Counted from the stretch's first letter, positions 25,803-34,778 are shown. The stretch is 64,000 nucleotides of DNA from Hymenobacter rubripertinctus (GCF_003583925.1 NZ_QYCN01000009.1:51183-115182), one strand, 5' to 3'. Notes: a model not told the origin generated them from the letters alone. Numbers and translations are program-made.

Positions 25803-27125
25803 ATGGAACATACATTAGCAAACAGTATCCAGGTCGCGTTTCGCGACGAAACGCTGGACCACCTGGCCCACGAAACAGATGAAGCGGCCATGGCGTTGCG
25901 GCTCACCTTTCAACGGGCCATTCCGGTGGTGGTGCAGGCCCTCACCGGCCGGGTGAGTGGCCCCGATGGGCCGGAAGCCGTCTGGCAGCTGAGCCGGGAG
26001 GCCTATGGGGCCAGCGTGCTGGAGCCCACCACTCCCGAAAACGAGCAGGCTTGGGCCCGGCGCGGCGACGCGCTGATGCGGGGGCTGCTGGGCGAATCGT
26101 TTCACTTCACGGCGCTCCGGCTGGCAACGGCGGGTGGGATAGCCCTGCCAGCGGCCGAGCGCGTGCTGAGTGCGGCCGCCGTGGCCACGCTGGGCGTTAT
26201 CGGGGAGCATAGCCAGGAACACAATTTCAGCCCTGCCGCCCTGGCCGCCTGGCTGCAGCAGGAAGGAACTGCCCTGAATGCCCCGGCCGCGCCCCAGCCG
26301 GCGGCGGTGCTGGCACCGGCGGCCGCATCGTCCGCCAGCGCGCCGCCTGTCGATGCGGTTGTACCGGTGCCCGGGGCGGCGGCCGGAGCCTGGGTTCCGA
26401 TGGGCGGTGGCCGCGCCTACACGCCGGAAGCTACCGCAACCGGCCGTGGTGCGGTTCGCTGGCCTTGGGGGTTGCTGCTGCTGCTGGCCGTGGTGTTGGG
26501 GTATTTGTTCGGCCATCAGCGCGAGTCCGGGCCGGCTGCCGCGCTGAGTCTGACGCCGCCGCCGGACCGGGTTGCCGCTTCCGCTCCGGCTCCGGTGGCG
26601 GCAACCACCACCGGCCGCTACGACGATGCCAGCGGCAATTACATCTACGATACCGGCCAGCCCCTGATCCTGCGCCTGGCCGATGGCACGACCCAGAAAG
26701 TGGGGGCCAACTCCACGGAAAACCGCCTGTATATGTTCCTGGCCGATCCGACCCAACAGGTCGACTCCATCAACCGCACCAAGGGCTGGATCAATTTCGA
26801 CCGGGTCTACTTCGACCCCGGGGCCACCACGCTCACCGACGAATCGTTTATGCAGCTGCGCAACATAGCCAGCATCCTCAACACTTTCCCCGGCTCAGTA
26901 GTGAAAATAGGGGGCTATACTGATAGTACGGGCGCGCCCCTGAAGAACTTTCAGCTCAGCGAGGAGCGGGCCAAAATAGCCATGCTGGCCATTGCCGGCA
27001 TGGGCGTCGACCTCAACCGGGTGCAGGCCAAGGGCTACGGGGGTAAATACTTCATCACGCCCAACACCACCGCCGAAGGCCGCGCCCTCAACCGCCGCAT
27101 CAGCATCCGGGTCCTGAAAAAGTAG
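25803..27125 (+). CDS. DUF937-OmpA fusion protein
   Basis: The 440-residue protein has four parts. Residues 1-160 form a cytoplasmic helical domain of DUF937/YidB type (AIPVVVQALTGRVSG, GESFHFTALRLATAGGIA). An Ala/Pro-rich linker follows at about 160-215. One transmembrane helix lies near 222-240 (WPWGLLLLLAVVLGYLFG). Residues 320-440 form an OmpA-like peptidoglycan-binding domain (INFDRVYFDPGATTL, IGGYTDSTGAP, AEGRALNRRISI). It therefore spans the inner membrane and could tie it to the cell wall. The ATG at 25803 is supported by a good Shine-Dalgarno; the open frame runs much further upstream through the terminator. Confidence 0.85.
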   Translation: MEHTLANSIQVAFRDETLDHLAHETDEAAMALRLTFQRAIPVVVQALTGRVSGPDGPEAVWQLSREAYGASVLEPTTPENEQAWARRGDALMRGLLGESFHFTALRLATAGGIALPAAERVLSAAAVATLGVIGEHSQEHNFSPAALAAWLQQEGTALNAPAAPQPAAVLAPAAASSASAPPVDAVVPVPGAAAGAWVPMGGGRAYTPEATATGRGAVRWPWGLLLLLAVVLGYLFGHQRESGPAAALSLTPPPDRVAASAPAPVAATTTGRYDDASGNYIYDTGQPLILRLADGTTQKVGANSTENRLYMFLADPTQQVDSINRTKGWINFDRVYFDPGATTLTDESFMQLRNIASILNTFPGSVVKIGGYTDSTGAPLKNFQLSEERAKIAMLAIAGMGVDLNRVQAKGYGGKYFITPNTTAEGRALNRRISIRVLKK

Positions 27126-27142
27126 TTGTTTCGCTGGAGTCC

Positions 27143-27278
27143 CCAGGGCTGAAGCCCTGGGCTACGTAGTACGCAGCAGGTGAATTAAGTAGAAAGAGAA
27201 CGTCATTCCTCGGCTCCGCTCGGAATGACGTTCTGTTTGTAAGAGAATTCACTCAATAGCCCAGGGCTTCAGCCCTGG
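27143..27278. repeat. Nested inverted repeats between OmpA-type and S41 genes
   Basis: The 22 bases at 27143-27164 (CCAGGGCTGAAGCCCTGGGC core) are exactly complementary to 27257-27278. Nested inside, AGAACGTCATTCC (27197-27209) pairs with GGAATGACGTTCT (27222-27234). The outer arm recurs with two changes at 30028-30049. The genes on both sides converge here. Confidence 0.9.
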
Positions 27279-27291
27279 AACCCTGCGGTGG

Positions 27292-28395
27292 TCAGGGACG
27301 CAGTTTCTGCCGGGCTACTTTCAGCGCCTTTTGCAGCACCGGGTCCTGCTGTTGCGCCAGGGCGGCGGGCGTGTTTTCGATGAGCACATCCGGGGCTACG
27401 CCCACGTCTTCCAGCAGCTGGCCGGTGGGCGTGGTATAGCGCTGGTTGGAGAGGGTCACGTCGAGGCCGTTGGGCAGGCGCACGCTGTGCATATCCGAGA
27501 GCATACCCTTGGTGGCCGTACCCACGACGGTTACCTGCGGCAGCTGAGACAAGGAAATGGTCAGGTCCTCGGCGGCGCTGGCCGTCTGGTTGGAGGTGAG
27601 CAGGACTACCGGACCCAGGAAACGCGGGCCGGTAGCGGGCGTTACGTAGCAGGGCAGGGGCTCGGTGAAGTGGTCGTAGCCGCCGGGTTGGCGCAGGGCT
27701 TTGTAGCTGGCCAGGTAGCGCTCAGTAGCGAAATGGCCCGCCAGATCAAGGCCACTATGCCCTCCACCGTCGTCGCGGACATCCAGCAGCAGTACCTGGC
27801 AGCCCGCCAGTTTGCGCAACGCTTGCGAGAAGAGCTGCTCCAGCTTCAGGTGGTCCTGCTGCTCCTGGGCCTCATTCCCCATGGCCCCCGAGAGGTCGGC
27901 GAAGTTGCGGGTGAGGTGCAGGTAGCCGATGGGGCCGGAGCGGCTCACGTAGAGCACGTGCTTGTCCCGGAACTCGGGGCCGAACCCCTGAACGGCCGAA
28001 AAGCCCGCCGCCCGCAGCTGCCCGTAGGCCACCTGCCAGAACTCCGCCTGCACTGCCCGGAAGTGCTGCTTGAACGAGTCGCGGACGCTCTCCCCCTTGA
28101 ACACTATCGTGTCGCCCCGCGAAATGGTCACGTGCCCGTCGTGCAGCGGTTCCACCATCCGGCCCAGCAGGGCCACCAGCGAATCGGGCGGCGTCTGGGC
28201 CGTTACCCGGGGGCGGAAGGCGCGGTAAGTGGAATCCCAGTCCACTTTTTTCAGCGGGAAGAAGGCGTAGTTGTCGCGGAAGGCCTGCCAGAAGTGCTCG
28301 AAGTTCTGCTCCGGTGGGCTTAGGGTGGCGGGCTGGGTGCAGCCCGGCAGCACGATGCTCAGCAGGGCGGCCGTCAGGAGGGCGGGTAGTTTCAT
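27292..28395 (-). CDS. S41-family (C-terminal processing) peptidase lipoprotein
   Basis: The 367-residue lipoprotein (signal LLSIVLPGC, Cys at about 19) belongs to the S41 serine peptidases. The core shows GYLHLTRNFADL, LLLDVRDDGGGHSG and the nucleophile region LTSNQTASAAEDLTI, followed by VVGTATKGMLSD and LEDVGVAPD. A PDZ domain is not obvious; residues 25-130 form the helical N-terminal region with HFWQAFRDNYAFF. It resembles the DUF-type interphotoreceptor-retinoid-binding-like S41 proteins common in Bacteroidota, anchored in an outer or inner membrane. The start at 28395 is set by the signal peptide. Confidence 0.88.
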   Translation of the reverse strand: MKLPALLTAALLSIVLPGCTQPATLSPPEQNFEHFWQAFRDNYAFFPLKKVDWDSTYRAFRPRVTAQTPPDSLVALLGRMVEPLHDGHVTISRGDTIVFKGESVRDSFKQHFRAVQAEFWQVAYGQLRAAGFSAVQGFGPEFRDKHVLYVSRSGPIGYLHLTRNFADLSGAMGNEAQEQQDHLKLEQLFSQALRKLAGCQVLLLDVRDDGGGHSGLDLAGHFATERYLASYKALRQPGGYDHFTEPLPCYVTPATGPRFLGPVVLLTSNQTASAAEDLTISLSQLPQVTVVGTATKGMLSDMHSVRLPNGLDVTLSNQRYTTPTGQLLEDVGVAPDVLIENTPAALAQQQDPVLQKALKVARQKLRP

Positions 28396-28440
28396 CAGCG
28401 GGATAAGCGGGATAGCGAGAGAATGGGTTGTCTGCGGCAA

Positions 28441-28519
28441 GTGTACCTTATTTTTTATTTTTTCTCGGGTAGGGTACACCTCTGTACCTTATCCGAAATT
28501 TTTCTGCGAATAGGGTACA
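28441..28519. repeat. Two tandem imperfect palindromes upstream of the S41 gene
   Basis: Unit one runs from GTGTACCTTA (28441) to TAGGGTACAC (ending 28479). Unit two runs from TGTACCTTAT (28483) to TAGGGTACA (ending 28519). Each has GTACC/GGTAC arms around an AT-rich centre. They lie 46-124 bases upstream of the S41 start, in a position fitting an operator. Confidence 0.75.
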
Positions 28520-28536
28520 ACGACGGCCGGAATGCA

Positions 28537-28563
28537 AAACGCCCCCACCGGATGGCAGGGGCG
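28537..28563 (-). terminator. Terminator after nuoN
   Basis: On the minus strand CGCCCCTGCC (28563-28554) pairs with GGTGGGGGCG (28549-28540, one mismatch) and is followed by TTTT. It ends the nuoK-N unit. Confidence 0.75.
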
Positions 28564-28600
28564 TGGGAAAGGTCGGCGGGTCCGGAACGGCGCGGCAACC

Positions 28601-30010
28601 CTACAGCACCCCGGCCACCAGCCCGGGCAGCACGCCCAGCAGCACCGTCAGCAAAGCCAGCACCAGCAGCGCCCCCGACTGGAAGGCGGTGACGGGCACG
28701 GCTTCGGCGGTGGCGTCGTCGGCGTCGCGCATGTACAGGGCCATGATGGGGCGCAGGTAGTAGTAGATGCTCACCATCGACATAACCACGGCAAACACCA
28801 CGAGGCCGATGTAGCCGTTTTCCACGGCGGCCGAGAACACGAAGAACTTGCCGAAGAAGCCGCCCGTGAGCGGAATGCCGGCCAGACTCAGCATGGATAC
28901 CGTGAGGGCGAAGGCCAGCAGCGGGTTGGTTTTAGCCAGGCCGTTGAAACCGTCGTAGTCCTCGCGGTGGCGGGCGTCGGCCACCAGTTTCAGCACCCCG
29001 AAGGCGGATACCGTAGCCACCGAGTAGGCCAGCGAATAAAACAGAATGGCGTTGGCCGAAGCGCCTTCGAGCTGGCCGTTGAAAGCTACCAGGGCAATGA
29101 GCAGGTAGCCGGCGTGGGAGATGCTGGAGTAGGCCAGCATCCGTTTGAGGCTGGTTTGGGCCACCGCGCCCACGTTGCCGATGAGCAGGGTGAGCACGCA
29201 CATGGCCGTGAGCGTAGGCAGCCAGATTCCCTGGGCCGAGGCGGCCGGGAAGGCCTGCACCAGCAACTTGAGGAAGGCAGCAAAGCCGGCCGTTTTCACT
29301 ATGGTGCTCATGAAGGCCGTGAAGAACGTGGGCGTACCCTCGTACACGTCGGGCGTCCAGAAGTGGAAGGGCGCGGCCGAAACCTTGAAACCGATGCCCA
29401 GCAGCATCATGAGCATGCCGATGTAGAGCATGGGCGTGAGCGAGGCATTCACCGGGTTCTGCACCGCGAAGCTGATCTGGCTCAGCTCAAACGTGCCGGT
29501 GGCCCCGTACACCAGCGCCATGCCGAAGAGCAGCACGCCGGTAAAGAACGCGCCCATGAGGAAGTACTTGAGGGCAGCCTCGTTGGAGCGCAGGTTGCGC
29601 TTGTCGGAGCCGGCCAGCACGTACATGGCCACGCTCAGGATTTCGATGCCCAGAAACAGCATCAGCAGGTGGTTGTAGCTCACCAGCATAATGGCGCCCA
29701 CCAGCGAAAACAGCAGCAGCGAGTAGTACTCGGCCAGGTTGGCCTCGCCGTCGAGGACGTATTTCTGGGAGAAGGGCACCAGCACCAGGGCCGTTAGCAG
29801 CAGGATGCCGGTGAAGGCCACCGAGAAGTTGTCGATGGTGAGCATGCCGTTGAAGAACGGCTGGGTGCCCTCGTTCCAGTCGATGAAGTTCACCGTGAGC
29901 ACGAGGCCCAGGATGAGCATCATCACGGGCAGCAGCAGCCGGTTGGAGCGGCGGAACCCGAGAAACAGGTTGCCCAGGCCCAGTACGGAAAGCAGAATGA
30001 TTGAATTCAT
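28601..30010 (-). CDS. nuoN: NADH-quinone oxidoreductase subunit N
   Basis: NuoN is one of the three antiporter-like, proton-pumping membrane subunits of complex I. The 469-residue protein has about 14 hydrophobic segments. The family pattern is clear in SYNHLLMLFLGIEILSVAMY, PFHFWTPDVYEGTPT, RMLAYSSISHAGYLL and LAGIPLTGGFFGKF, with the key transmembrane lysines in expected places. It is the last gene of the nuoK-L-(orphan)-M-N unit, 97 bases after nuoM, with a copy of the CCAGGG palindrome in the spacer. Confidence 0.95.
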   Translation of the reverse strand: MNSIILLSVLGLGNLFLGFRRSNRLLLPVMMLILGLVLTVNFIDWNEGTQPFFNGMLTIDNFSVAFTGILLLTALVLVPFSQKYVLDGEANLAEYYSLLLFSLVGAIMLVSYNHLLMLFLGIEILSVAMYVLAGSDKRNLRSNEAALKYFLMGAFFTGVLLFGMALVYGATGTFELSQISFAVQNPVNASLTPMLYIGMLMMLLGIGFKVSAAPFHFWTPDVYEGTPTFFTAFMSTIVKTAGFAAFLKLLVQAFPAASAQGIWLPTLTAMCVLTLLIGNVGAVAQTSLKRMLAYSSISHAGYLLIALVAFNGQLEGASANAILFYSLAYSVATVSAFGVLKLVADARHREDYDGFNGLAKTNPLLAFALTVSMLSLAGIPLTGGFFGKFFVFSAAVENGYIGLVVFAVVMSMVSIYYYLRPIMALYMRDADDATAEAVPVTAFQSGALLVLALLTVLLGVLPGLVAGVL

Positions 30011-30027
30011 ATCGTCAGCCGAATTTC

Positions 30028-30049
30028 CCAGGGTTGAAACCCTGGGCTA
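30028..30049. repeat. CCAGGGTTGAAACCCTGG palindrome between nuoM and nuoN
   Basis: A 22-base copy of the element at 27143-27164, differing at two compensating bases so that the internal hairpin is kept. Confidence 0.8.
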
Positions 30050-30107
30050 TGGAGCGTTTTTCAAATGGGTCCTTATTCTAAATGTAGAAGCAGGGACGCG
30101 TGGGGTG

Positions 30108-31577
30108 CTACCGTTTTACTACTTCGCCCAGAATGTTCATCACGCTGCCTTCCGACAGGTGCAGGAAGAAGTTGGGGAACAGGCCGATCCAGAACACGAG
30201 CACGATGAGCGGCACGAGCAGGGCCAGCTCGGCGCCGGTGAGGTCGGTGAAGGTGGCGGTGAAGGACGAGTCGGGGCCGAGCATCACGCGCTGGAACATG
30301 CGTAGCAGGTACACCGCGCCCAGGATGATGGTGATACCGGCCACCGCGCCCATCCAGGCGTTGAACTGGTACACGCCGGCCAGCAGCAGGAACTCCCCCA
30401 CGAACCCGTTGGTGAGCGGCAGCGCCACCGTGCCCAGCAGCAGCACCAGGAAGCACACCGTGAGCACGGGCGCTTTGCGGGTCAGGCCGCCCAGATCGGC
30501 GATGTTGCGGGTGCCGGTGCGGCGCTCAATGGCGTCGGCAATGAAGAACATACCCACCACGTTGATGCCGTGGGCCAGCATCTGAATGCTGGCGCCCTGC
30601 ATGCCCAGTTGGGTGAGCGAGAACACGCCGGCAATCATCAGGCCCACGTGGGAGAGGGAGGAGTAGGCGATGAGCCGCTTCACATCCTGCTGGCGAATGG
30701 CGATGATGGCCCCGTAGATGATGCCGATGATGGCCAGAATAATCACCAGGTTCTGCCAGTAATCAGTACCGGCGGGCACCACCGGAATCAGCCAGCGCAT
30801 GCAGCCGTAGATGCCCATTTTCAGCATGATGCCCGCGAGCAGCATGGTGGCCGGGGCCGGGGCCTCGGTGTAGGTATCGGGCTGCCAGGTGTGGAAGGGG
30901 AAGATGGGCATCTTCACGGCGAAGGCCGCGAAAATCAGCCAGAACAGCCAGAGCTGGGTTTCCACCGGCAGGTTGAGGCTGTAGAACGAAGCCAGGGCCG
31001 CGTTGTGGGCCGACAGACCATCCAATGAGGGGCCGGTCTGGAAGTAGAGGTACACGAAGCCGGCCAGCATGAACAGCGAGCCGACGATGGTGTAGAGGAA
31101 GAACTTGAACGTGATGCGGGCGCGGTTCACGCCGCCCCACACGCCGGCCAGGAAGTAAATCGGAATCAGGGCCACTTCCCACATGAAGTAGAACAGGAAG
31201 GCATCCTGGGCCGTGAATACGCCAATCAGGCCGGTTTGCATGAACAGCACCAGCGCGTAGAACACCGACTCGTTCTCGAATTTGCGGCGGAAGGCGCTGA
31301 GCAGGATGATGGGCACCAGCAGGGCCGTCAGCAGCACCAGCGACAAACTCAGCCCGTCCATGCCCACGGCGAAGCGGATACCGGCCGAAGGAATCCAGTT
31401 CAGGTCGTAGGCAAATTGGCCGGTGTGGTTGGCGTTGAAGGTCACGGCCGCGAAGACCGCCAGCGCAAATTCAACGAGGGCCGCGCCAAAGGCCGCCACC
31501 CGGGCAGCGCCGCCTTTGAAGAAGTGCAGCAGCAGGGCGGCCGCCACGGGCCAGAGTAAGAGAAGGACAGTCAGCAT
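30108..31577 (-). CDS. nuoM: NADH-quinone oxidoreductase subunit M
   Basis: NuoM is an antiporter-like proton-pumping subunit. The 489-residue protein shows 13-14 hydrophobic segments and family motifs: FYFMWEVALIPIYFLAG with the conserved glutamate, KMPIFPFHTWQPDTYTEAP, RLIAYSSLSHVGLMIAG and PLTNGFVGEFLLLAGVY. Length is normal. An AT-rich foreign-looking gene lies between it and nuoL. Confidence 0.95.
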   Translation of the reverse strand: MLTVLLLLWPVAAALLLHFFKGGAARVAAFGAALVEFALAVFAAVTFNANHTGQFAYDLNWIPSAGIRFAVGMDGLSLSLVLLTALLVPIILLSAFRRKFENESVFYALVLFMQTGLIGVFTAQDAFLFYFMWEVALIPIYFLAGVWGGVNRARITFKFFLYTIVGSLFMLAGFVYLYFQTGPSLDGLSAHNAALASFYSLNLPVETQLWLFWLIFAAFAVKMPIFPFHTWQPDTYTEAPAPATMLLAGIMLKMGIYGCMRWLIPVVPAGTDYWQNLVIILAIIGIIYGAIIAIRQQDVKRLIAYSSLSHVGLMIAGVFSLTQLGMQGASIQMLAHGINVVGMFFIADAIERRTGTRNIADLGGLTRKAPVLTVCFLVLLLGTVALPLTNGFVGEFLLLAGVYQFNAWMGAVAGITIILGAVYLLRMFQRVMLGPDSSFTATFTDLTGAELALLVPLIVLVFWIGLFPNFFLHLSEGSVMNILGEVVKR

Positions 31578-31632
31578 GCTTTACTGTGAGGGTGCGTGTC
31601 GTTATAGCTAAGAAGGATTAGCGATAATTGCT

Positions 31633-32247
31633 CTATAATGAACTACTGTATATGGTGCCTTCAACAAGCGATTTCAAAACCTTTTTAGATTTTTTGTTTG
31701 AAAAATGACTTTTAATTAAAAAATATATTAAAGAGAAAAATATATTAGTTTGTAACACACCTAAAAATCCTCCCATAAAACTAAATTCAGAACTAAACAT
31801 TGCTATTATTAATAAAGGCACAGCTATAATAAAGGATGGTATTAGAGTAGATAGTGCTTTTTTAGTGTCTATGTTGAATTTTATCAATTTTTTATAGACG
31901 AAATCATTCAGAAGGTTGAAAGTGTCCTTTGTGTTGTGATTATATAGACCAACATACCATCCATGCTGCTCGTTGCCATTAAATGCTGAAAATAGCGTTA
32001 TTGTGTGCTGATCTCTAAGCTGAATATTGTCAAAAGGAAGCGAAACGCATTTTTCTTCGCCGTTTTCTAAAAGTAAAAATATTTCATGCTGAGTTGTGTT
32101 GTACGACGAAACGGTTGATGATTTAACATATCCACCATATTTTCCAACATATCCACCGCCACCTGAACTTTGGACATGAGACTGAGTGTGTTTTTGCGAA
32201 GAGATTACTCTAGCAGTAAACTGTTCAATTCTAAAATCCTGCTCCAT
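31633..32247 (-). CDS. AT-rich orphan membrane protein inserted in the nuo cluster
   Basis: The 204-residue protein has a soluble N-terminal half and two hydrophobic segments at about 135-185 (PSFIIAVPLLIIAMF and LQTNIFFSLIYFLI). Its N-terminus includes the stretch THVQSS-GGGGYVGKYGGYV-like SSGGGGYVGKYGGYVKSS, then TTQHEIFLLLENGEE. I recall similar glycine-rich, two-helix proteins in Gammaproteobacteria, without a known function. Composition is strikingly different: bases 31681-31740 contain only 8 G or C, while both neighbours are above 60 percent. It sits in the same direction as nuo, 14 bases after nuoL, and would be co-transcribed. This points to recent acquisition. Confidence 0.85.
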   Translation of the reverse strand: MEQDFRIEQFTARVISSQKHTQSHVQSSGGGGYVGKYGGYVKSSTVSSYNTTQHEIFLLLENGEEKCVSLPFDNIQLRDQHTITLFSAFNGNEQHGWYVGLYNHNTKDTFNLLNDFVYKKLIKFNIDTKKALSTLIPSFIIAVPLLIIAMFSSEFSFMGGFLGVLQTNIFFSLIYFLIKSHFSNKKSKKVLKSLVEGTIYSSSL

Positions 32248-32261
32248 AACGACTTAGTATC

Positions 32262-34217
32262 CTAAAACTTCCCGAAGTTCAGCGCCATGACCAGCACGAT
32301 GCCGACGACCATCAGGATGAGGTAGGTTTCCACGGAGCCGGTTTGCACGTAGCGCAGGAGCTGGCCGCCGCCCATCGTCACGCGGCCAAAGCCGTTCACG
32401 ATGGGGTCGATGATGCCGTTTTCCACGTAGCGGAACAGGCCGCGCGAGAGCCACATGATGGGGCGCACCAGCAGGGCGTTGTACAGCTCGTCGATGTAGT
32501 ATTTGTGGTAGACCAGGTTTTCGAGGAAGCCGCGCGGGGCGCCTTCTTCTACCGGGCGCACCCCGCGGCTCACGTACTGCACGTAGGCGAAGACGATGCC
32601 CAGCACGCCCGCGCCCACCGAAAGGCCGATAAGCATGAGCTCGGTGGCGTGGTCAACCTCGCCCCCAAAGGCGGCGGGGTTCACTTTCTGCGAGTAGGTG
32701 AACAGGGGCGCGAGGTAGTTCGAGAGGTAGGCGTTTTCCTCACCCAGGAAGAACGGCGCGTTCATGAAGCCTCCCACGGCGGCCAGGATGGCCAGCACGA
32801 CAAGCGGCAGGGTCATGGAAGCGGGCGACTCGTGCAGGTGGTGCTTCTGCTCCGCGGTGCCCCGGAACTCGCCGAAGAAGGTCAGGAACAGTAGGCGGAA
32901 CATGTAGAAGGCCGTCAGGAAGGCCGTGAACAGGCCCACCGCGTACAGTACTTTGCTGTGCTCGAAGGCGTGCAGCAGAATTTCATCCTTGGAGAAGAAG
33001 CCCGCGAAGGGCGGGATGCCGGCAATGGCCAAACAGCCGACCAGGAAGGTGATGAACGTGATGGGCAACGCCTTGCGCAAACCGCCCATGCGGCGCATGT
33101 CCTGCTCGTTGCTCATGGCATGAATCACGGAGCCCGCGCCCAGGAACATCAGGGCCTTGAAGAAGGCGTGGGTGAGTACGTGGAACAGGGAGGTGCTGTA
33201 GCCCATCACGCCCAGGGCCAGGAACATGTAGCCCAGCTGCGAAACGGTGGAGTAAGCCAGCACCTTCTTGATGTCGTTCTGAGCCAAACCAATGGTAGCC
33301 GCGAACAGGGCCGTGGCCGCGCCGATAATGGCAATAACCTCCAGCGTGTGGGGAGCCAGCGTGAAGAGCACGTTGGCGCGCAGAATCATGTAGATACCGG
33401 CCGTTACCATCGTCGCGGCGTGAATCAGGGCCGAAACGGGGGTGGGGCCGGCCATGGCGTCGGGCAGCCAGGTGTAGAGCGGCAGCTGGGCCGATTTACC
33501 GGTGGCGCCCACGAACAGCAGCAGGGTGATAAACGTGACCACGCCCACGCCGTAGGGGCCGAACTGCCCGAGCGAAGCCTTCTGGAACACTTCCCCGAAC
33601 TGCACCGAGTTGAAGGTCAGGTAAATCAGGAAGATGCCGAGCAGAAAGCCCAGGTCGCCGACGCGGTTGATGATGAAGGCTTTCTTGGCGGCGTTGTTGT
33701 AGCTGGTGTTCTGGTTCCAGAAGCCGATGAGCAGGTAGGAGCACAGCCCCACGCCTTCCCAGCCGATGAACAGAATCACGAAGTTGGCCCCCAGCACCAG
33801 TACCAGCATCGAGAACACGAACAGGTTCAGGAAGCTGAAAAACTTGCCCACGTTCTCGTCGTGGGCCATGTAGCCGATGCTGTACACGTGAATCAGGAAA
33901 CCCACGCCCGTCACGAGCAGCAGCATAATCAGGCTGAGCTGGTCGATCTGGTAGGAGAAGGGAATCTGCATCGAGCCCACCGAAATCCAGTCGAACAGCG
34001 TGACGGTGTACTGGTACTGGAAGTTCAGGAACAGGAACCCCGAAATCAGGAAGGAGCCCAGCACCGCGAGGCTGCCAATGGCCCCGGCCACCGGGGCCGA
34101 GAGGCGGCGGTTGAGCAGCCCGTTAATCAGAAAACCCAAAAACGGCAACAGCGGAATCAGCACGTACAGAAACGTGGAAAACGGTGCGCCGGCAGCAGGG
34201 ATAACAGTTTCTTGCAT
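32262..34217 (-). CDS. nuoL: NADH-quinone oxidoreductase subunit L
   Basis: NuoL is the distal antiporter-like subunit whose long lateral helix couples the membrane arm. The 651-residue protein has the family features: GWEGVGLCSYLLIGFWNQN, GKSAQLPLYTWLPDAMAGPT, HAATMVTAGIYM, KKVLAYSTVSQLGYMFLALG and the GIPPFAGFFSKDE region. The C-terminal third carries the lateral-helix region and final anchor (VETYLILMVVGIVLVMAL). It follows nuoK by about 165 bases containing a long inverted repeat. Confidence 0.95.
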   Translation of the reverse strand: MQETVIPAAGAPFSTFLYVLIPLLPFLGFLINGLLNRRLSAPVAGAIGSLAVLGSFLISGFLFLNFQYQYTVTLFDWISVGSMQIPFSYQIDQLSLIMLLLVTGVGFLIHVYSIGYMAHDENVGKFFSFLNLFVFSMLVLVLGANFVILFIGWEGVGLCSYLLIGFWNQNTSYNNAAKKAFIINRVGDLGFLLGIFLIYLTFNSVQFGEVFQKASLGQFGPYGVGVVTFITLLLFVGATGKSAQLPLYTWLPDAMAGPTPVSALIHAATMVTAGIYMILRANVLFTLAPHTLEVIAIIGAATALFAATIGLAQNDIKKVLAYSTVSQLGYMFLALGVMGYSTSLFHVLTHAFFKALMFLGAGSVIHAMSNEQDMRRMGGLRKALPITFITFLVGCLAIAGIPPFAGFFSKDEILLHAFEHSKVLYAVGLFTAFLTAFYMFRLLFLTFFGEFRGTAEQKHHLHESPASMTLPLVVLAILAAVGGFMNAPFFLGEENAYLSNYLAPLFTYSQKVNPAAFGGEVDHATELMLIGLSVGAGVLGIVFAYVQYVSRGVRPVEEGAPRGFLENLVYHKYYIDELYNALLVRPIMWLSRGLFRYVENGIIDPIVNGFGRVTMGGGQLLRYVQTGSVETYLILMVVGIVLVMALNFGKF

Positions 34218-34241
34218 AAGTTCAGGGATGCAGAAGCACAG

Positions 34242-34377
34242 ATGTCATCCTGAGCATTCCACGAATTGAGGGGCGACGAAGGGCCTTATCCCGTCAGGAT
34301 AAGAGCAGAACGATTTTCGTTCCCGCGTGCTCAGGTCCTTCGTCGCCACTCAATTCGCGGAATGTTCAGGATGACAT
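34242..34377. repeat. 41-bp near-perfect inverted repeat between nuoK and nuoL
   Basis: Bases 34242-34282 match the reverse complement of 34337-34377 with three mismatches. The arms begin with the shared ATGTCATCCTGA motif. It lies within the nuoK-nuoL transcript, so the RNA would fold here without an obvious U-run. Confidence 0.88.
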
Positions 34378-34383
34378 GGCAAA

Positions 34384-34716
34384 TCAGAATTTCAGGCGGT
34401 TCAGCAGCGTGACGTCGGTGTTTTGCAGGTTGCGGTAGATCATCACGATGATGGCCAGGCCCACGGCCACTTCGGCAGCGGCCACGGCCATGATGAAAAA
34501 CACGAATACCTGCCCGTTGGGGTCGGCGCGGTAGGCCGAGAAGGCCGTCAGCAGCACGTTCACGGCGTTGAGCATCAGCTCCACGCACATAAAGATGATG
34601 ATGGCGTTGCGCCGGGTGAGTACGCCCACCACGCCGATACTGAAGAGCGTGGCGGCGAAGAAAACGTAGTACTGGAGAGGAACCGTTTGGATAACCTGCG
34701 GTATGTTCTGGTCCAT
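34384..34716 (-). CDS. nuoK: NADH-quinone oxidoreductase subunit K
   Basis: NuoK is a small three-helix subunit related to MrpC. The 110-residue length is normal when the ATG at 34716 (MDQNIPQVIQTVPLQYY) is used; a further 31 in-frame codons upstream overlap the promoter. The conserved membrane glutamates are seen in FMCVELMLNAVNVLL and FIMAVAAAEVAVGLAI. It starts a second complex I transcript, separated from nuoJ by the three plus-strand genes and the DUF2314 gene. Confidence 0.94.
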   Translation of the reverse strand: MDQNIPQVIQTVPLQYYVFFAATLFSIGVVGVLTRRNAIIIFMCVELMLNAVNVLLTAFSAYRADPNGQVFVFFIMAVAAAEVAVGLAIIVMIYRNLQNTDVTLLNRLKF

Positions 34717-34778
34717 GCGGTGAGGCTGACGGCGAAGCAAAGCCCCCACCTGCGAAACGGGCAGGGGCAAGTAGGGGG

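Noticed and set aside
32958..34253. Open frame of 431 codons on the plus strand opposite nuoL
   Set aside because: Low-complexity Gln/Glu/His/Val content and exact antisense position to a conserved complex I gene.
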